64,000 bases of DNA from Litoreibacter arenae DSM 19593. GTDB lineage: Bacteria; Pseudomonadota; Alphaproteobacteria; Rhodobacterales; Rhodobacteraceae. Both the position numbers and the translations under genes were made by a program. The notes beneath the pieces are model-generated. The model had not been told where the DNA came from. It was given only the letters and a program-made list of their open reading frames with translations, and ran no database searches. The stretch spans positions 33,311-97,310 of the forward strand of contig NZ_KE557311.1 of assembly GCF_000442275.2 (NCBI RefSeq), in the 5' to 3' direction. Below, in pieces: positions 40,017 through 48,362 of the stretch. Position 1 is the first letter of the stretch, and every line of letters starts with the position of its first letter.

Positions 40017-40448
40017 ATGGCCAAACTACACAGATTCCCTCTTGAAGACGCTGCCGAGGACGCCATCAACAGGGCGCAGGTTCTGTTCACTGCCAATCCT
40101 GCTTTCGGCCCTCAGTCCACTCATTTCTGGCAAGCGCAGGACCGGATGCTGGAGGAGGTCGAAAAATTCTCAGCCGCGTGGTTCAAGCGCCGCCATGATG
40201 CCACCCGCTCGGCGATCGAGCTAAGCAAGCACGTCTTTACCGGGGGCATATTCGATCCCGCCGTTGCAATAGAGGCTCTGTCCGACTGGCAGCGCAAGTC
40301 CATGGAACGTATCGCGGATGACGCCAAAGACTGCACCGAAATGCTGAGCGCCTGTGCGGAATGTATGGTAAGCAACGAGACGGACGCGGTGGAAGAGACC
40401 CGCAAAGCAGTCAAAAAGGCAACATCCCATACCGGCACGCCGGTCTGA
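40017..40448 (+). CDS. Phasin-like protein
   Basis: 143-residue helical protein without signal peptide. The segment FWQAQDRMLEEVEKFSAAWF with KRRHDATRSAIELSKHVF resembles the phasin helical bundle that coats PHA granules. GGAAAGG upstream sets the start. It is followed 24 nt later by a coiled-coil protein and converges with phaC, supporting a granule-associated role. A phasin Pfam match is expected but could not be tested. Confidence 0.7.
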   Translation: MAKLHRFPLEDAAEDAINRAQVLFTANPAFGPQSTHFWQAQDRMLEEVEKFSAAWFKRRHDATRSAIELSKHVFTGGIFDPAVAIEALSDWQRKSMERIADDAKDCTEMLSACAECMVSNETDAVEETRKAVKKATSHTGTPV

Positions 40449-40472
40449 GTTGAAACTTCAGGAGACCTAAAG

Positions 40473-40760
40473 ATGGATAAGAAACAAGCTTATCAAGACA
40501 AGTTTTACGCGCAGATGGACGAATGGAAAGCCCAGATCAGCCAGCTGCGCGCCAAGGCAGAGAAGGCGCAAGCCGACGCACAGTTGAAATACATGGAAGA
40601 GGTCGAGGAGCTTAAGGCCAAGCAAAAGCAGGCCGAGGCGCAGATGCACAAGCTCCGTGACGCGCAAGGCGAGGCGTGGAAAGATATGACCGCTGGCGTC
40701 GAATCCGCATGGGACGAGCTGGGCGAAGCCATGAAACGCGCACGTAAACGGTTTTCCTGA
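40473..40760 (+). CDS. Small coiled-coil protein
   Basis: 95-residue, highly charged protein that is nearly all heptad-repeat helix (YAQMDEWKAQISQLRAKAEK, QLKYMEEVEELKAKQKQAEA) and ends in the basic RARKRFS. AGGAGAC precedes the ATG. Cotranscribed with the phasin-like gene. Such proteins are common next to stress and PHA genes. It could be a granule-binding, structural or sRNA/DNA-binding accessory, but the function is unknown. Confidence 0.75.
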   Translation: MDKKQAYQDKFYAQMDEWKAQISQLRAKAEKAQADAQLKYMEEVEELKAKQKQAEAQMHKLRDAQGEAWKDMTAGVESAWDELGEAMKRARKRFS

Positions 40761-40883
40761 CAGTTTGAACATGACGAGAAGCGGTGCCGTCAGGGTGCCG
40801 CTTTCCTCGCGCCACCTACGCTTGGAACAAGCGCGGGGTCACGGCTGGACAAGCCAGCCTTCACCGCCAAACCTGTTTCTTTC

Positions 40884-42728
40884 CTAGCGCTGCAAGACAA
40901 ACGTGCCGGGCGCGTCGCCAAGGGCGGCTCCCATCGGCGGCGGCGGCCCCTTGGCCGAGGACTGCTTGTCCAGCCAGCTTGTAAATTCCGGCCACCATGA
41001 CCCGTCTTGAACCGGAACCGCCGCGCGCCAGTCGTCGGGGGCTATGTATTTCGCCGACGCCGTGGCGGTATCTATCTGGTAGGTCCGCCCCTTGTGTCCG
41101 GGTCTGCTGACGATCCCCGCGTTATGTCCGCCAGAAGTCAGCACAAAGGTGACGTCGGTATCCGTCAGCAGATGCAGCTTGTAGACTGACTTCCACGGCG
41201 CCACATGGTCGCCGGTGGTCGAGACGCAGAACATAGGCGCAGTGATATCGCTGATCGCGACCGGCTTGCCGTCAATGCGGTATTGCCCCTGAGCCAACTC
41301 GTTGTTGAGAAACATATGACGTAGATATTCACTGTGCATCCGGTATGGCATCCGCGTCGCGTCCGAGTTCCACGCCATCAGGTCGAACATCGGCTGACGC
41401 CGCCCCATCAGGTATTCATGCACATAGCGCGACCAGATAAGGTCGGTCGAACGCAGCAACTGGAACGCGCCCGCCATCTGCTTGGTGTCCAGATAACCTT
41501 GGTCCCACATCATATGCTCAAGGAAAGACACCTGGCTTTCGCTGATGAACAGCTGCAATTCGCCGGGGTCCTCAAAATCGACCTGAGTGGCGAACAGGCT
41601 CAGCGTTTTCAACCGCTTGTCCCCGTCACGCGCCATCTGCGAGGCTTTCGCCGACATCAACGTGCCGCCAAGGCAGTAGCCGACGCCATGTACCTGCGCG
41701 TCGGGGATGATTTGGCCAATCTCGTCCAAGGCCTCGCCCACCGCGTCCAGATAGTTATCCATCCCGATATCACGATCTTGGGCATCAGGGTTGCGCCACG
41801 ACACCATGAAGACGGTGAAGCCCTGCTCCACCAGATATTTCACCAAAGAGTTATGTGGTGACAGATCGAGGATATAATACTTCATAATCCACGCCGGAAC
41901 GATCAGCAGCGGCTCCTGCGCGACGGTCTTGGTCTGCGGCGCGTACTGGATCAGCTCGAACAGGTGCGTGCGGTAAACCACCTTGCCCGGCGTCACCGCC
42001 ACTTCGCGGCCCGGCAGGTAGTCCTCCGCACCGACAGGCGGCTTTCCGGCCATCGTGCGGTCGATATCCTCAATGAGGTTCTGCGTTCCCTGCACCAGAT
42101 TGGCGCCAAAGGTTCGCGTCGTCTCGGCGATCACTTCGGGGTTGGTCCACAAACTGTTGGAGGGCGACATCATGTCCAGAATCTGCCGCACCACGAAAGA
42201 CGCCACCTGTTCATCGCGCCGCGACATGCCGTCAATGTCGTTGGTGGCATTATACCACCATTGCTGGGTCATCAAAAAATTCTGGTAGACCATGTTGTAA
42301 GGCCAGCGCTGCCATTCCGCCGCGTCGAACCGGTCGTCATGGCCCAGCGGGTCGATACAGGGCGCGGTCCCCTGCCCCGACATCAGCCGCCCCGCGGTCA
42401 TGCCCAGATGCGCCGTCTTGCGCATGGCCTTCTCCGCCAGTTGCACCTGTTTTCCGGGCGAGGAGGCCAGATGCAGCCCCCAGTTGAAGAATGTCGAGGC
42501 CAGCCCGAAAGGCGATATCCCCTGTGTCAGCCGCGCGAGCTGCGCTTTTACCGCGCGGTCCATGCTTTCGACCGCAAACCGGTCGGGCGCATTGGTCGCG
42601 CAGAGCGGGCCAAGCTCGGGCGGCACCGGATCCATTTGATGTGAAATCTGGTCGGTTTTATTGGCGGGTGTCGTCGTCCGGCGTGTGTCGGGTTTGGTAA
42701 TCTTGGTGACCGTTGCTGACTTCTTCAT
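40884..42728 (-). CDS. phaC: Class I poly(3-hydroxyalkanoate) synthase
   Basis: 614-residue polymerase that joins 3-hydroxyacyl-CoA into PHA. The lipase-like box is GVGYCLGGT with nucleophile Cys352; the catalytic Asp is in STTGDHVAPWKS and His in SGGHNAGIV. The N-terminal domain has the family's NFLMTQQWWYNAT and PWIMKYYILDLSP-like segments (here VPAWIMKYYILDLSPHNSLV). The N-terminal 35 residues are low-complexity and basic. No phaE or phaR partner is nearby, which fits class I. It converges with the phasin-like genes, and an FNR-like box lies upstream at 42852. Confidence 0.95.
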   Translation of the reverse strand: MKKSATVTKITKPDTRRTTTPANKTDQISHQMDPVPPELGPLCATNAPDRFAVESMDRAVKAQLARLTQGISPFGLASTFFNWGLHLASSPGKQVQLAEKAMRKTAHLGMTAGRLMSGQGTAPCIDPLGHDDRFDAAEWQRWPYNMVYQNFLMTQQWWYNATNDIDGMSRRDEQVASFVVRQILDMMSPSNSLWTNPEVIAETTRTFGANLVQGTQNLIEDIDRTMAGKPPVGAEDYLPGREVAVTPGKVVYRTHLFELIQYAPQTKTVAQEPLLIVPAWIMKYYILDLSPHNSLVKYLVEQGFTVFMVSWRNPDAQDRDIGMDNYLDAVGEALDEIGQIIPDAQVHGVGYCLGGTLMSAKASQMARDGDKRLKTLSLFATQVDFEDPGELQLFISESQVSFLEHMMWDQGYLDTKQMAGAFQLLRSTDLIWSRYVHEYLMGRRQPMFDLMAWNSDATRMPYRMHSEYLRHMFLNNELAQGQYRIDGKPVAISDITAPMFCVSTTGDHVAPWKSVYKLHLLTDTDVTFVLTSGGHNAGIVSRPGHKGRTYQIDTATASAKYIAPDDWRAAVPVQDGSWWPEFTSWLDKQSSAKGPPPPMGAALGDAPGTFVLQR

Positions 42729-43029
42729 CTCTCATCCTATCGCCCGCCCGCTAAACATCATGGCGGATCGTCCAACTCAAATCCCCGCGCAGTCGTTGGC
42801 GGGCTGCTCGAGTCTCTTGCGCGATAATATCAAGATAACCCTTTCGACAACTTGATCTGCGTTAAACAACGTAAAGCTGGGCTGAAAATATTTGCATCGA
42901 ACAAAAGATCAGGAGCGAAATTTCTGTTCCCTCCAGAGCGCGATTTCGCAGTGATGGACTCAATCGTGAATTTGCGCTAAAATCAGGTCAATTAACTAAA
43001 TGGTTTATACTGTGTTTGGGGGCATCTTT
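42729..43029. promoter_or_regulatory. Divergent phaC / secreted-protease intergenic region with FNR-like box
   Basis: Contains TTGATCTGCGTTAA at 42852-42865, a near FNR-type palindrome (two mismatches), about 125 bp upstream of phaC. A second element, AGGTCAA at 42985-42991, lies 39 bp before the protease start and equals one half of the palindrome found at 46359-46373. The middle part is AT-rich and holds no gene. Confidence 0.4.
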
Positions 43030-45264
43030 ATGACGCGCTCTATTTTTTATTTCTGGATGGCGATTGTTCTGTGCGTCGGAAAACTATTTGCAGCGCAGAT
43101 AGAGCCGACGTCAATTGTGTATCTGGAGTGTTTTGACGGCGCGGAGAAGGTAACTGCCGGAACCGGTGTTATTGTCAGTTCCGAAGGCCATGTTTTGACC
43201 GCCGCACATGTTGCCAAGGAAAATTTGACCTGCAAAGGAGCACGGGCCAGCCAGAACCCTGCACCGGTTCGCGACCTCACCCCTGTCGGGGTCGCGTCGA
43301 ATGGGCACGACTTCGCAATCGTGAAGTTTTCACGGCTTGGGGAGGAGACTTTCGAACCGGTCCCGTTAGTTGCAAACACCACCAATATGAAGGGTCGTGC
43401 CATCAATATTTGGGGCTATCCCGAGGGCGGAGCTGCGTCACCATCCGTACAGACCGGCACCGTACTAAATTCCGAGCGCGACGGTGATGGCATGATGCAA
43501 TCACTGACAATCACAAGCGCCGGCATGAGTGGTGGCCCGGTCCTGTCCAACGGACATTTGGTGGGTCTGGTTGCCGGTGCCCAGTTCAACGCAATCGGCC
43601 AGGTTTCCAACTATGCGTTATTGGCCGCAGAAGCCTTCAAAACCGAGGTACGCCGGGTCCGGGACGACGTCAGGGCCAATCGGCGCGAGGATGACCTTGC
43701 CGAGATCGAGATTGATCTTCTTGGCGAAGGGACATGCAACGAGTTGCTACGCGGCGCCTTGTCGTCGCGGTATCCGAATTTCATCCCGAGCCTTGTCAGC
43801 GACAAGAACAAGCCAAGCATGAGCATTCTGTCACAAGAGGCGGAATTCTGGGTCACCATCACGACTGGCCCCGCGCAGTGGTTTGATTGCAAGGAAGGCA
43901 ACCTGCGCAACTCTCTCTATTTTCCGGTCGGTCTGGTTTTGCGTCCCGTCAAAGACATCGCGATCGCCGATGATGCAGGCAATCAGGTGGAGTGGACGAT
44001 GTTCAAAACAGAATATGGCCTGATGGTATTGATCGACCGGCAGGCTGTCGCCCCGATCACAGCGGATATTGGCTATGTCTTCGCTCTTGGCAACGGGGTG
44101 TACAAGGTGTGTGGCCCGGGGGACGACAAGAGCTGTGATCCCGGCGAGAATTTGAAAGCGAAAGGCAATTTCGGAAAATGGCCCTACATTTCCGGCTGGG
44201 ATTCCTATTTGCGTACCACCGACCCGGATGCTTTGAGTGCGGCTTACACCGAGTATCTCGCATTCCGTGAAAATCAGGATTTGGTGCTCGCCGACGATCC
44301 TCGCATTTATCACCGACGCTTCAAACATCGCGCGCCTCAAGCCTTGAACGACGATCCGGCCTGCGCCATTCAAAAGGCCTATCTATATGAATTCCATAAA
44401 CGCTTTGATCAAGACGCCCTGCACCAGAACTCCGCTTATGGCGCCCCCGTAGATTACAGTTTTTGTTATCTGCCGCCGCCCGAGGCGTCTGTCCGAACTG
44501 CGGGCTATCGACAGATCAAGGTCATTACCGAAAGCATTGCCGAGCAGATGTTTGACAAGCTGTGGACGGTTCAGGTGCGCACCAGCCCCACAGAACTCGT
44601 CAAGAAACTCTCGGGTCTTCTGCCTGACGTTAACCCCCTTTATACCGATATCATAAGATGTGGGCAGAACCTTCGCCCTGCCCGGTCGCCTTTTGATACG
44701 GCGAACCAACAGGACCCGGTGGCCATTGGCGATCTCGTAACGGCAGAGCTTGCATCAGATCGCATCCAGCCCGACCAGAACCTTGGGTATCGCTTCCGCT
44801 TGTATCAGCCATCGGCCGGCGAGTCGCGCAGTCAAACCTTGTCAAAAGTGCCGCTATTCCAAGACATCGACCTCGAGATTTTCTGTGGCGATGACCGGGA
44901 ACCTCTCCGTGCCCAAGCGGTCAATATCTATTTCAGCCCTGTTTTCGACAGCCCGCTCCGACTTGACATGAAGGCCGTCGAAAACGCGTTTATCGAGAAC
45001 TTTAACAGCATAGATCACGAGGGGCGGATTTATGTCAAAGATGGCTATATCGAACGCATTTGCAATTATCTTGAATACCAAGGCTGGCTCGACACCCTGA
45101 AAGCGGCGCTCAAGAAAGAGACCGCCCTTTCGTTTAGCATGACGCGCTTGGGCCTGGATAAGGAAATCGTCGCCAATCATTTCGCACATCTTATTTTGGC
45201 GACGTTATTTTTCACCGAGGTTGAGATGCAAACGGAGGATAATCACGGAGGATGCCCGAGATGA
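43030..45264 (+). CDS. Exported trypsin-like serine protease with large unknown C-terminal region
   Basis: 744-residue protein. Signal peptide at residues 1-22 (FYFWMAIVLCVGKLFA). Residues 25-200 form a trypsin-like domain with the full triad: His60 in LTAAHVA, Asp94 in GHDFAIVKF, Ser167 in SAGMSGGPV. The remaining ~520 residues match no family I know; they are Cys-containing and mixed alpha/beta (GVYKVCGPGDDKSCDPG, YLEYQGWLDTLKAALKKE). A GGGGGC ribosome site favours the ATG at 43030 over 43000. The next gene overlaps by ATGA. Exported location suggests cleavage of periplasmic or extracellular targets, perhaps products of the same locus. Confidence 0.85.
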   Translation: MTRSIFYFWMAIVLCVGKLFAAQIEPTSIVYLECFDGAEKVTAGTGVIVSSEGHVLTAAHVAKENLTCKGARASQNPAPVRDLTPVGVASNGHDFAIVKFSRLGEETFEPVPLVANTTNMKGRAINIWGYPEGGAASPSVQTGTVLNSERDGDGMMQSLTITSAGMSGGPVLSNGHLVGLVAGAQFNAIGQVSNYALLAAEAFKTEVRRVRDDVRANRREDDLAEIEIDLLGEGTCNELLRGALSSRYPNFIPSLVSDKNKPSMSILSQEAEFWVTITTGPAQWFDCKEGNLRNSLYFPVGLVLRPVKDIAIADDAGNQVEWTMFKTEYGLMVLIDRQAVAPITADIGYVFALGNGVYKVCGPGDDKSCDPGENLKAKGNFGKWPYISGWDSYLRTTDPDALSAAYTEYLAFRENQDLVLADDPRIYHRRFKHRAPQALNDDPACAIQKAYLYEFHKRFDQDALHQNSAYGAPVDYSFCYLPPPEASVRTAGYRQIKVITESIAEQMFDKLWTVQVRTSPTELVKKLSGLLPDVNPLYTDIIRCGQNLRPARSPFDTANQQDPVAIGDLVTAELASDRIQPDQNLGYRFRLYQPSAGESRSQTLSKVPLFQDIDLEIFCGDDREPLRAQAVNIYFSPVFDSPLRLDMKAVENAFIENFNSIDHEGRIYVKDGYIERICNYLEYQGWLDTLKAALKKETALSFSMTRLGLDKEIVANHFAHLILATLFFTEVEMQTEDNHGGCPR

Positions 45265-45476
45265 TAAGCATGTTTACGCGCTTACCAGCGGCAATGATGT
45301 TGATATTTGGCCTGCTGGGGGTGTCATCAGTTGGCGGAGATACACTCCTTTGCGATGCGAACCGACGCGCTTTGACGATTGCCGCAAATGAGGCGCAGGA
45401 GAAATGGTGTTGTTGCGGCGCGTGCTGTGGCTGGGCCGTAAGCTGCAAGGCGATCCCGGGATGCACAACGTGCTAG
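45261..45476 (+). CDS. Small exported cysteine-rich peptide
   Basis: 71-residue frame overlapping the protease stop by ATGA and the next gene's start by 16 nt, so it is embedded in the operon. A hydrophobic signal segment (AAMMLIFGLLGVSSVGG) is followed by about 45 residues with nine cysteines, in the pattern C-x17-CCC-GA-CC-x5-C-x5-C-x2-C at the C-terminus. No canonical lipobox. The density suggests disulfide bonds or metal binding. No family is recognised. It could be a toxin, inhibitor, structural peptide or protease substrate. Confidence 0.6.
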   Translation: MISMFTRLPAAMMLIFGLLGVSSVGGDTLLCDANRRALTIAANEAQEKWCCCGACCGWAVSCKAIPGCTTC

Positions 45477-46264
45477 GCAAGTTCGCTGCTCTCACCACCG
45501 CGCTATTCGCAATGTCACAAGCGCACGCGGAGGAATTGGCAATCTGCTTTCGCGTGGATGCGCCGCCGTTTTCATATCTTAACGAAACGAACGAACCGGC
45601 AGGGTACTCCGTCGATTTATGTCGCCATGTGGCGCGCATTCTGAACTATCCACCACCTGAACTGGTGCCAGTAACTGTCGAGAACCGCTTTGAGGCGTTG
45701 AAAGAGGGGCAGTGCAGCCTCTTGTGCGGCGCCACAACAGTGACGATCAAGCGGCGCGAGGACTTTAACTTCAGTTTGATCTCTTTTGTCACCGACACCG
45801 CACTCATGTTCCCCAAGACCACCTCAGACGCGGAAACGCTACAGATCGGATATCTCGACAACACAACCACCAAAGACAATATCGACACAGGTCGCGTCAC
45901 AGGCGGGGAAACGATGGCCTTCGAGTTCAAATCTGTTGAAAGCCACCAAGTGGCTGCCAAAGCCATTTTAGGCGGCGAGCTTGCAGGCTATGTCGCAGAT
46001 CGCGACATTCTCACGACTATGATGGCCAACAACCCCGCGATGAATGACACCCATCGGATCAGCCGCGTGGGATTATCGTACGAGCCCTATGCCTTGGCCA
46101 TGGCCCGCAAGGGTGACGACCAATTCAGGTTTGACGTTGACCGTGCCCTCGCCGAACTTTTTCGAAACGGCACCGCCCTCGCTTTAGTGAAAGAACATAT
46201 CCCAAGCCGCAGTCAGGACGAAATTCTGGAAACACTTTTTGATATCCAGTCGATCCCGAAATAA
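45461..46264 (+). CDS. Amino-acid-type periplasmic binding protein (SBP family 3)
   Basis: 267-residue protein with a signal peptide (residues 1-23, MSQAHA-E). Family-3 features: AICFRVDAPPFSYLNETNEP, AGYSVDLCRHVARILNY, LLCGATTVTIKRREDFNFSL and LAGYVADRDILTTMMANNP. The start at 45461 overlaps the Cys-rich gene. There is no permease or ATPase nearby. In a locus of exported proteases it may act as a soluble ligand sensor rather than a transporter part. It has three Cys, unusual for the family. Confidence 0.85.
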   Translation: MHNVLGKFAALTTALFAMSQAHAEELAICFRVDAPPFSYLNETNEPAGYSVDLCRHVARILNYPPPELVPVTVENRFEALKEGQCSLLCGATTVTIKRREDFNFSLISFVTDTALMFPKTTSDAETLQIGYLDNTTTKDNIDTGRVTGGETMAFEFKSVESHQVAAKAILGGELAGYVADRDILTTMMANNPAMNDTHRISRVGLSYEPYALAMARKGDDQFRFDVDRALAELFRNGTALALVKEHIPSRSQDEILETLFDIQSIPK

Positions 46265-46358
46265 TCGAACACATCAAAAAATTGTAAGAAATCAAAGGGT
46301 CGTAACAAAATTTCGCTAGGCGCTTTGTGAGGACGCCAACGCCTCAACTTCAAGGAAC

Positions 46359-46373
46359 TTGACCTAAGGTCAA
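46359..46373. promoter_or_regulatory. Perfect palindrome upstream of the GH19-protease gene
   Basis: TTGACCTAAGGTCAA is a perfect 15-bp inverted repeat (6-nt arms, TAA centre), 73 bp before the start at 46447. The half TTGACC(T) or its complement also occurs at 42985-42991 before the first protease gene and at 39934. It is a likely operator; the cognate regulator is unknown. Confidence 0.5.
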
Positions 46374-46446
46374 TCATGGCGTCTATTTAAGCTCCTTGTG
46401 CGCAACTGGCACAGTGTCTTCTCTGGTTTTATCTAGGAAGAATAAG

Positions 46447-48360
46447 ATGCAAAAATGTTGGACTAGGAATTTTGCTTCCAAGCTCGGATCGTTCGTGGTT
46501 GTAATCGGCGTCGCAATTTCGCCGGGTATCGCACGGGCAGAACAACTGGTGACGTTTGACGACATCAAAAAAATTTCACCCAGAGCTGATGACGCCCTCG
46601 CCCGTGCTATTGCCGATGCCGAAGATCAGTTCGCCGAGCATGGCATCACGACCCGGCTTAGAATGGCGCATTTTCTATCGCAGGTGATGACGGAAACGGG
46701 CGGATTGAAGCGCCTTGACGAGAATATGAACTACTCTGAGGCGACCCTCATTCGGGTGTTCAGTCGCAGGACTATTTCCCGCGCAAAGGCCGCAGAGGTC
46801 GCACGAAAGCCACGAGAGGTTGCGAATTGGGTGTATGGCGCGCGGCTTGGCAATCGGGGGCGTGACACAGACGATGGTTGGAACTATCGCGGGTCCGGCT
46901 ACATCCAGCTCACGGGGCTGTCCAACTTCCGTAAACGCGGCGTAGAAATCAACCTGCCTATTGCTGATGATCCCGAACTTGCACGCCAACCGGACGCAGG
47001 CCTACGCGCAGCACTAGCTTATTGGAGCGCGCGCAACATCAATGCCGCCGCCGACGACCACGATCGGCATCGCGTGCGGGTTTTGGTCAACGGGCCAGCC
47101 GCCCATGGCTACGCTCAGGCCAAGGTCTGGTTCAACAAGGCTTGGTCCAATGTTTTTCAGGCCAAGGAAGGCGCAGGGTTTGAAACCGGCGCGTTTGAAA
47201 TGGCCGGGGGGATCGTTGAAGATGAGGTCGCGCTGTTCGACGACATCATGCGCGAAAGCGGTCTCGTGCCCGACGATTTTTCGTCCACCGAAAGCGGCTC
47301 TGAGGACGAACGTGCCGAAGCACTTCGCGAGTTTCAGGCAGAGCGCGGTTTGACGGAAACGGGCGAGTTGGACGAAGCAACTCAAGAAGCGCTCCTTGAC
47401 CCGATTGAGTGGAGATACCGCGACGCCGAGGTGGTCGTGACGCCGACGGAAACTCGCAATCCCGAAGAGGGCGTGGAGTTCAACCTTCGCCCCGAGACAG
47501 CTACAGAATCCGGCGCACTCATGTCGATCGAGCCAGATATGGGCACTGGCGAGGTTGAAGAAAACGTCCAGCTCACCGCCGACGAGAGCGCAGCGTTGAT
47601 CGACGCACGCAGTATCTACGCCGAATACGAAATGGGGGCTGCATCGGTGGAACCCGAAACCTTCGTGCCTTTCTCGGTGATTGGCGAGGATGATCGGGTC
47701 GCAATCACCGACACAAGAGGATTCCCCGAGCGCGCGATAGTGCAGACCCTCTTCAACAACGGACGCTCCGATAGCTTGTGTACCGGGACTATGATCTCGA
47801 AAGACACGGTCCTCACGGCAGGTCATTGCATACACAGCGGCACACAGGCGGGGCGGCCCTATTCAAACTACAGGCTGGTGCCCGGTCGCAACGTGGGTGC
47901 GGCCCCATTCGGCCGCTGCGGCGCGATTGCGGCCTACACGCTCAGCGGATGGGTGAATTCCGTGACCTCACTGGAGGCGCGGTATTACGACCTCGGTGCC
48001 ATCAAACTTGATTGCGACATCGGGCTGACAACGGGATGGATGGGTGTGACCACTATGAACGACGACCAGATCGAGAAACCGACCATCGTCCACGGCTATG
48101 CGGCAGACAAAGCGCCCCCCGGACGGCAATGGGTCAGCACCGACAAGCTCAGAATTTTATGGGATCTGAAAGGGTTCTACCAAAACGATACTTTCGGCGG
48201 CACCAGCGGCTCGCCTGTGATGATGAGCGACGCAGGGGATTACATCGTCGGCGTCCACACCAATGGCTTGCATGGCGAAGAACCCTGGGCCAGCAACAAC
48301 GCCTTTACGCGGATCACGCCCACCAGGATGAGCGAAATTATCAATTGGGCTGGGAGGTAG
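46447..48360 (+). CDS. Exported GH19-like lysozyme/chitinase fused to a V8-type serine protease
   Basis: 637-residue protein. Signal peptide residues 1-32. Residues ~35-230: GH19-like glycosidase domain with candidate catalytic Glu83 (SQVMTETGGLKRLDENMNYS) and Glu92, plus the NYRGSGYIQLTGLSNF motif. Residues ~280-320: a peptidoglycan-binding-like repeat (REFQAERGLTETGELDEATQ). After an acidic linker, residues ~415-637 form a glutamyl-endopeptidase-like domain: His460 in LTAGHCIH, Asp515 in YDLGAIKL, Ser587 in GGTSGSPVM. GGAAG sets the start at 46447. A cell-wall glycosidase and protease in one chain is an uncommon architecture. Targets are unknown; cell-wall remodelling or attack on other cells are options. 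Confidence 0.85.
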   Translation: MQKCWTRNFASKLGSFVVVIGVAISPGIARAEQLVTFDDIKKISPRADDALARAIADAEDQFAEHGITTRLRMAHFLSQVMTETGGLKRLDENMNYSEATLIRVFSRRTISRAKAAEVARKPREVANWVYGARLGNRGRDTDDGWNYRGSGYIQLTGLSNFRKRGVEINLPIADDPELARQPDAGLRAALAYWSARNINAAADDHDRHRVRVLVNGPAAHGYAQAKVWFNKAWSNVFQAKEGAGFETGAFEMAGGIVEDEVALFDDIMRESGLVPDDFSSTESGSEDERAEALREFQAERGLTETGELDEATQEALLDPIEWRYRDAEVVVTPTETRNPEEGVEFNLRPETATESGALMSIEPDMGTGEVEENVQLTADESAALIDARSIYAEYEMGAASVEPETFVPFSVIGEDDRVAITDTRGFPERAIVQTLFNNGRSDSLCTGTMISKDTVLTAGHCIHSGTQAGRPYSNYRLVPGRNVGAAPFGRCGAIAAYTLSGWVNSVTSLEARYYDLGAIKLDCDIGLTTGWMGVTTMNDDQIEKPTIVHGYAADKAPPGRQWVSTDKLRILWDLKGFYQNDTFGGTSGSPVMMSDAGDYIVGVHTNGLHGEEPWASNNAFTRITPTRMSEIINWAGR

Positions 48361-48362
48361 AG

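Noticed and set aside
40755..40815. Weak hairpin AGCGG...CCGCT between the coiled-coil gene and phaC
   Set aside because: The stem is only 5 bp with a 13-nt loop and a poor T-run.
46447..48360. Prophage endolysin
   Set aside because: The protein has a signal peptide and a fused protease, and no phage structural or holin genes are near.
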